A stretch of DNA of 64,000 bases, taken from assembly GCF_027580225.2 (NCBI RefSeq), contig NC_073352.2, positions 746,501-810,500 on the forward strand, written 5' to 3'. Of the stretch, positions 59,884-64,000 are shown one piece after another; within the stretch, counting starts at the first letter, position 1; each line of letters starts with the position of its first letter. The translations under genes and the position numbers were made by a program. The notes under the pieces were generated by a model. The model was not told where the DNA came from, did no database searches, and saw only the letters and a list, made by a program, of their open reading frames with translations. Source of the stretch: Misgurnus anguillicaudatus (Eukaryota > Chordata > Actinopteri > Cypriniformes > Cobitidae).

Positions 59884-60164
59884 GGTAAATGGTAAATGGA
59901 CTGCATTTATATAGCGCTTTTAACAGACCTATGGCCATCCAAAGCGCTTTACAATTAGCCTCACATTCACCCATTCACTCCCACATTCATACACCGACGG
60001 CGGTGTCAGCCATGCAAGGCGCCATCCAGCTCGTCGGGAGCATCTGGGGTTAGGTGTCTTGTTCAAGGACACTTCGACACTTGGTCCGGTGGAGCTGGGG
60101 ATTGAACCACCAACCTTCCGGTTTGTAGACAACCTACACGAACCACTGAGACACTGCCGCCCCT
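59884..60164 (-). mobile_element. tRNA-derived SINE
   Basis: On the minus strand it begins GGGCGGCAGTGTCTCAGTGG (A-box-like) and has GGTTCAATCCC (B box) about 45 bp on, the internal RNA polymerase III promoter of tRNA-derived SINEs. The 3' part ends AAAGCGCTATATAAATGCAG then TCCATTTACC repeats. The AGCGCTATATAAAT tail resembles the 3' end of the L2 LINEs here, suggesting L2 enzymes mobilised it. It is the only retroelement here in nup210 orientation. Confidence 0.88.
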
Positions 60165-60176
60165 TAGGTCCGCAAA

Positions 60177-61513
60177 CAGGGTCTGAAATTAACACCCGCC
60201 AAGCGCCAAATGCGGGTAAATTTTCCGTTTGGCGACTAAATTCAAAAGGCTACCCGCCACACTGGCGGGTGATTTTCATACCAAAATATTAATGCAATAT
60301 AATGTGTTTGTCAGTAACTAATCTGGGGACGAGGTGAGCTAGCCACAGAACGTCTTTACCCTCCAAGTCTCGCACTAGAGACGGTCTGTTGCTAGCTAGT
60401 ACTGCAGGTAACTTGCGGTCTGCAGCTATCTGCTGCATATTAGCTATCAAAATGCATTTTGACTTTATAGGGAGGAAAAATATATTTAAATGCTTATGCA
60501 TTCTTTCACAGATTTGGATGTGTAATAATGGTGTATGAAATTCAGGCATTGGGTAAATTACGTTTGAGCGCGCGCTCAAGTTTTACTTTCACTTTCGCGA
60601 TCGCGTGAAAAGACGCAGTACAGGAAGCAATCCGTCAGGATTTGTCATGGATTTGTTGGGCATATCCTCCAACTTCGTCCTGTCAGTCATTACTATCCTC
60701 ACGTAAGAAAATTAAATCTTACAGATTGTACGGGCAGTGAAGAGAGTGACTCTGTGCACAATCGCTCTTAAAGCGACAGTAACCCCTGTTTTTCTGATCA
60801 AAAAAATTATCCAATCTGTAACTAGATGATCCAAACTGTGAGTTTTGTGACCCACTAAACCACTTTTAAATGGTGAGTATATCTGATGTGGGGATGAGCA
60901 GGAAAAGTTGGTTTACATGGAAATCCGGTCTTTTTGTTTGTTAAAAAAACAACAGCATCAAAACAACAACAAGAATAGCAGATTAAACATTGTGGTAAGA
61001 GGCCCTATTGGCTTTGTATTGGCAAAATTTGGCCTGTGGTAAAACTAATTGAATAAGCCTGTGCTATGCCCACAAAGTCAAGTGGCATTTTCTTATCTGT
61101 GACATCAGTTAATATTTCAGATTCAGAATCTGATGTATAGATATTTCACTTTGGTTAGAAGAAAAAATTGTACTGATGATTGATATGTACTGAAAATTGA
61201 TATGTGTTATTTGTGTTTTGATAGATATTTTGTCTTAATACTCTACATTAAAAATAATTTTATTTATTTATGTATTTTGTATTCGGGCTACTTGCATTCA
61301 TTTCGGGCTACCAAAAACTGAAGAGTTCCTGCCCGAAGGGCTACCAGGGATTTTTTGCGAGCCCTGCAATGAATACAGTAAATGAAATCAATGTACATGT
61401 GACAAAAAAAGGCTGTTTATTATTCTGGCCGGTAAAAAATATGCTTGGCTGGTGGATTTTTTCATCTACCAGTCCCCGTGGCAGGTGAGCCAAAAAGTTA
61501 ATTTCGGACCCTG
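60177..61513. mobile_element. non-autonomous hAT, 1.34 kb
   Basis: Ends CAGGGTCTGAAATTAACACC and GTTAATTTCGGACCCTG, with perfect 8-bp duplications TCCGCAAA (60169-60176 and 61514-61521). It shares CCCGCCAA/GGCGGGT words with the 9961 element. An ATG-led stretch (MDLLGISSNFVLSV) at about 60646 ends at a GTAAGA donor and could be an exon relic. No transposase. Confidence 0.95.
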
Positions 61514-61762
61514 TCCGCAAATGTGCGTTTTATATATGTAACACGTGACCTCCCTACGTCACTACGCATTTACGTTAGGTCGCGCTGGACCGGACCTAGA
61601 CCAAAAGTTGTGGTTTAAAAGTACATATTTTTTATTTTTCTTGTCAAAAATGACAATCGTTTCGCTAGATAAGACCCTTATGCCTCGTTTGGGATTGTTT
61701 ATAGTCCTCTGAAACTCCGTTGAAAAAAACTGTTAAGTGTAGAGTTAAGTATTAATTGTTGG

Positions 61763-62586
61763 TGTCTATTAACAATGTTTTTATTAGAAAAAGAATACTG
61801 GAGATCATTTAGTTTGTATGTGCCCTGTCAAGAACAAAAAGATTTGATGTTTGCTTGCTCAAAAGTGCACCCGTGTGTGCATTTTTGAGTACCCTAAACC
61901 CACACACACATACAGACGGAGGGCGAGTTCCAAATGGCGCAGCGAACAGTCGCTTCACATAAAAGCGTTACATTGTTTTTCAGTGCTCTATGTAATTTAA
62001 TCGACTACAGTATGAGACACAGTAGCGCAACTCGTAGAACAATACGGTTAAAAGATGGCTGTGTCCCAAATGACCTTGTTATTTGTACACTGTGACTATA
62101 CAAATTACAACATCTAAATAGGAAAACGTTCGCGTTATTTTGTCACTTATTGGGAGCAGTATGCTAGCTGGAGCTATTTACTTCCAGTCTCTGTGTTAAG
62201 CTAGGCTAGCAGTGGGTGTGTCAGACAGAGTTAGAGCACGCACGGAGATGAGAAAAGTATGTATGGACTTGTATGGGGATACGGTGAATAAGCTAAATTC
62301 CCAAAATGTGGGTGTGTTCCTTTAACAACTAACTAGGTTAAGCAGAAACAATAAATGGGTTTTATAAATGCACTGACAGAGGACCGGCACTGACTGTATG
62401 AGTAAATACAAAACACCACAGCAAACAAGATTCTGTTTGTCAAGACTTACTCTGTGGTTATCTTCTTGGCATTTTCATTCTAACGCTAACTTTAACTTTG
62501 GGTTGGGCAATACAGCCTAGTAGCGGCACTCGCTAAAGAAACAAACAGGGTAAAACGGAGCGTTAAACTCATCAGATCACATAATT
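61763..62586. other. unassigned sequence, no gene seen
   Basis: No exon of nup210 or other gene recognised. GCGAGTTCCAAATGGCGCAG near 61923 resembles transposon sequence of the GTTCCA type, without a partner. Confidence 0.4.
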
Positions 62587-63755
62587 AGGGCCCGAGCACC
62601 GAGGAGCAGGCCAGAATGGCCTGCACCGAAAGGTGCGAAGCCCTATTGTTTTTGCTCTGATTTATTTATTTATTTATTTATTTCGTTTCGGGGCAATTTG
62701 GGGACCTTAAAATACTCAAAAACTCTTGAAATTTGGCACAGACGTCAGAGTCATCCGGGCGTGACAAGGAAGCTCTGTAGCGGCCCCTGTAATTCAAAAA
62801 CAAACATTGGGGCACGGATCGGGCAAAAATGTACGCACATGTACGAGAGTTGGTACACATATAGATCTCATTGACCCGAACAACTTTCAATCTCTAACAT
62901 TTAAGCTCCGCCCAACAGGAAGTCGGCTATTTTGGATTGTTTAAAAAATGCATGCAGTGAACTTTTGAATACTCCTTCTAGGGGATTCATGAAATTGACA
63001 CCAAAAGTGGTCAACATGATGTCGAGACATTGGACTTGCTAAATTGCGAAGGGATTTTTGATTTCTCGAACGGTTCTGCCATGGCGAAATCAGAGAAACA
63101 GGAAGTGTCTAATATCTAAGGCAAAAAATGTCTTATTGTGATGACATGCGGGGTGTTTGTTTGTCTGAAGATTCCGATCACATTGATGTGCCTATTGTGA
63201 GTCTCGGGTATAGCGCCACCACCAGGCGCCAGGAGGTGTGTCAGTCACAAAGGTGGATTTTTTGACAGTTCTATCCGATGTTCTTTTAAATACTCCTTCT
63301 AGGATATTCATGCGATTGACACCAAAAGTGGTCAACATGATGCTGAGACATTGTAGATGATAAACTGCGAAGGGATTTTTGATATCTCGAATGTTGTTCC
63401 TATGGCAACGCGTCAAATTTTACTTTCATTTTAAAGGCTTATTTAAGCATTACAGTTGCATGCGATGTTCTTTTAAATACTCCTTCTAGGGAAATAATGT
63501 GATTGACACCAGAAATGGTCAACATGATGCCGAGACATTGTAGATGATAAAATTGCGAAGGGATTTTTGATATCTCAAACTCTGTTCCCATGGCAACGTG
63601 TCAAACTTTACTTTCATTTTTACACACATTTAAGACTGACAGTTACATGCTGTGAACTTTTGAATACTCCTCATATGGGATTCATGCGATTGACACCAAA
63701 AGAGGTCAACACGATGCTGAGACATTGTAGACGGTAAATTGCGAAGGAATTTTTG
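62587..63755. mobile_element. non-coding repeat with structured 5' end (type B)
   Basis: Begins AGGGCCCGAGCACC; two hairpins follow (GCAGGCC/GGCCTGC and GCACC/GGTGC), then GCGAAGCCCTATTGT and a TTTA repeat. The interior contains four diverged tandem units near 62961, 63279, 63463 and 63652, each with ATTGACACCA, GGTCAACA and GCGAAGG landmarks. No gene. The 3' end is cut by the hAT starting at 63756. Shares its plan with 5881-7637. Confidence 0.65.
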
Positions 63756-64000
63756 TAGGGATGTGCAGCGGAGTCAGTATTTGTATCTGTAACAATCTCA
63801 AAATTATTTGTATCTGTATTTGTATTCGGATGGAACCGGAAGTGGGCGGGTCTTTAACCGGAAGTTTGTAATATTACGTGAAAATGGCATTTTAAATTAA
63901 TTTATTATAATAATTGTAATATAATTATAATACTTTTTACATTTACAACTTAAATAACTGTAAACATTTATTAAAAATAATATTACAAAATTTTAATCAT
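63756..64000. mobile_element. left end of a hAT, runs off the window
   Basis: TAGGGATGTGCAGCGGAGTC followed by repeated GTATTTGTATCTGTA words, a typical hAT terminal pattern. The right end and duplication are outside the window. Confidence 0.6.

Larger units (their letters stand above)
59374..61762. mobile_element. DNA element with inverted repeats, holding SINE and hAT
   Basis: 59540-59660 and 61641-61762 are inverted copies sharing AACAGTTTTTTTCAACGGAG, AGGCATAAGGGTCTTATC and GACAATCG. Left of the first arm, TTTAAAGGATTAGTCCATTT resembles a TTAA-type end. The outer right end is not found. The SINE at 59884 and the hAT at 60177 are inserted between the arms. Confidence 0.65.

Noticed and set aside
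60059..60292. tRNA gene suggested by A- and B-box-like sequence
   Set aside because: The box motifs are followed by a SINE body and LINE-like tail, and no cloverleaf is preserved.
62961..63755. CRISPR-like spaced repeats
   Set aside because: Units are about 185 bp, diverged and contiguous in similarity, inside a eukaryotic transposon; no short identical repeats with unique spacers.

Overview
This is a vertebrate, most likely teleost and probably cyprinid, genomic window. It is almost entirely intronic and intergenic repeat sequence. The host sequence I can identify is two short exons on the minus strand, at 44548-44684 and 22924-23055. Their conceptual translation matches the N-terminal region of nuclear pore membrane glycoprotein 210 (nup210/gp210). 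The exons have intact AG/GT borders and compatible phase, and lie 21.5 kb apart. No upstream exon is seen between 44685 and 64000, and no downstream exon between 1 and 22923. The teleost/cyprinid inference rests on the repeats: many hAT elements, TTAA-flanked miniature elements, L2 LINEs ending in GCGCTATATAAATAAAATTGAATTG, and a tRNA-derived SINE.

Layout. 1-4284: old hAT ends and two miniature elements. 4285-9151: a hAT with an 8-bp target duplication that contains a TA-flanked element, which in turn contains a LINE tail and a structured-end repeat. 9496-17256: probably one old hAT carrying a smaller hAT, a LINE with one in-frame stop, and an L2 LINE with ORF1 and an internally deleted ORF2. 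18067-22272: a four-deep nest (hAT, hAT, TTAA element, 768-bp element). 22924-23055: nup210 exon. 23471-25766: a decayed THAP-domain fragment and a hAT containing another hAT. 28060-37060: an L2 tail opened by hATs, one of which holds a 3.85-kb element of unassigned superfamily with a 6-bp target duplication. 37170-42404: a LINE with fused ORF1/endonuclease and a 987-codon ORF2, ending at a long GA repeat. 44548-44684: nup210 exon. 45522-58900: an L1-type LINE broken by five insertions. 59380-64000: inverted repeats enclosing a SINE and a hAT, then a structured-end repeat and the start of another hAT.

How the parts relate. The transposons do not form a pathway; they record successive insertions, and target duplications give the order. 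All eight LINE copies lie on the plus strand, antisense to nup210. No bacterial, plasmid, phage or CRISPR features are present. The most unusual object is the 29383-33232 element. It has TAGGGCCCTATAA-type ends and a putative two-exon 94-residue basic protein, and nine copies of a 16-bp motif close to GTCATTCAGTGTAATG.
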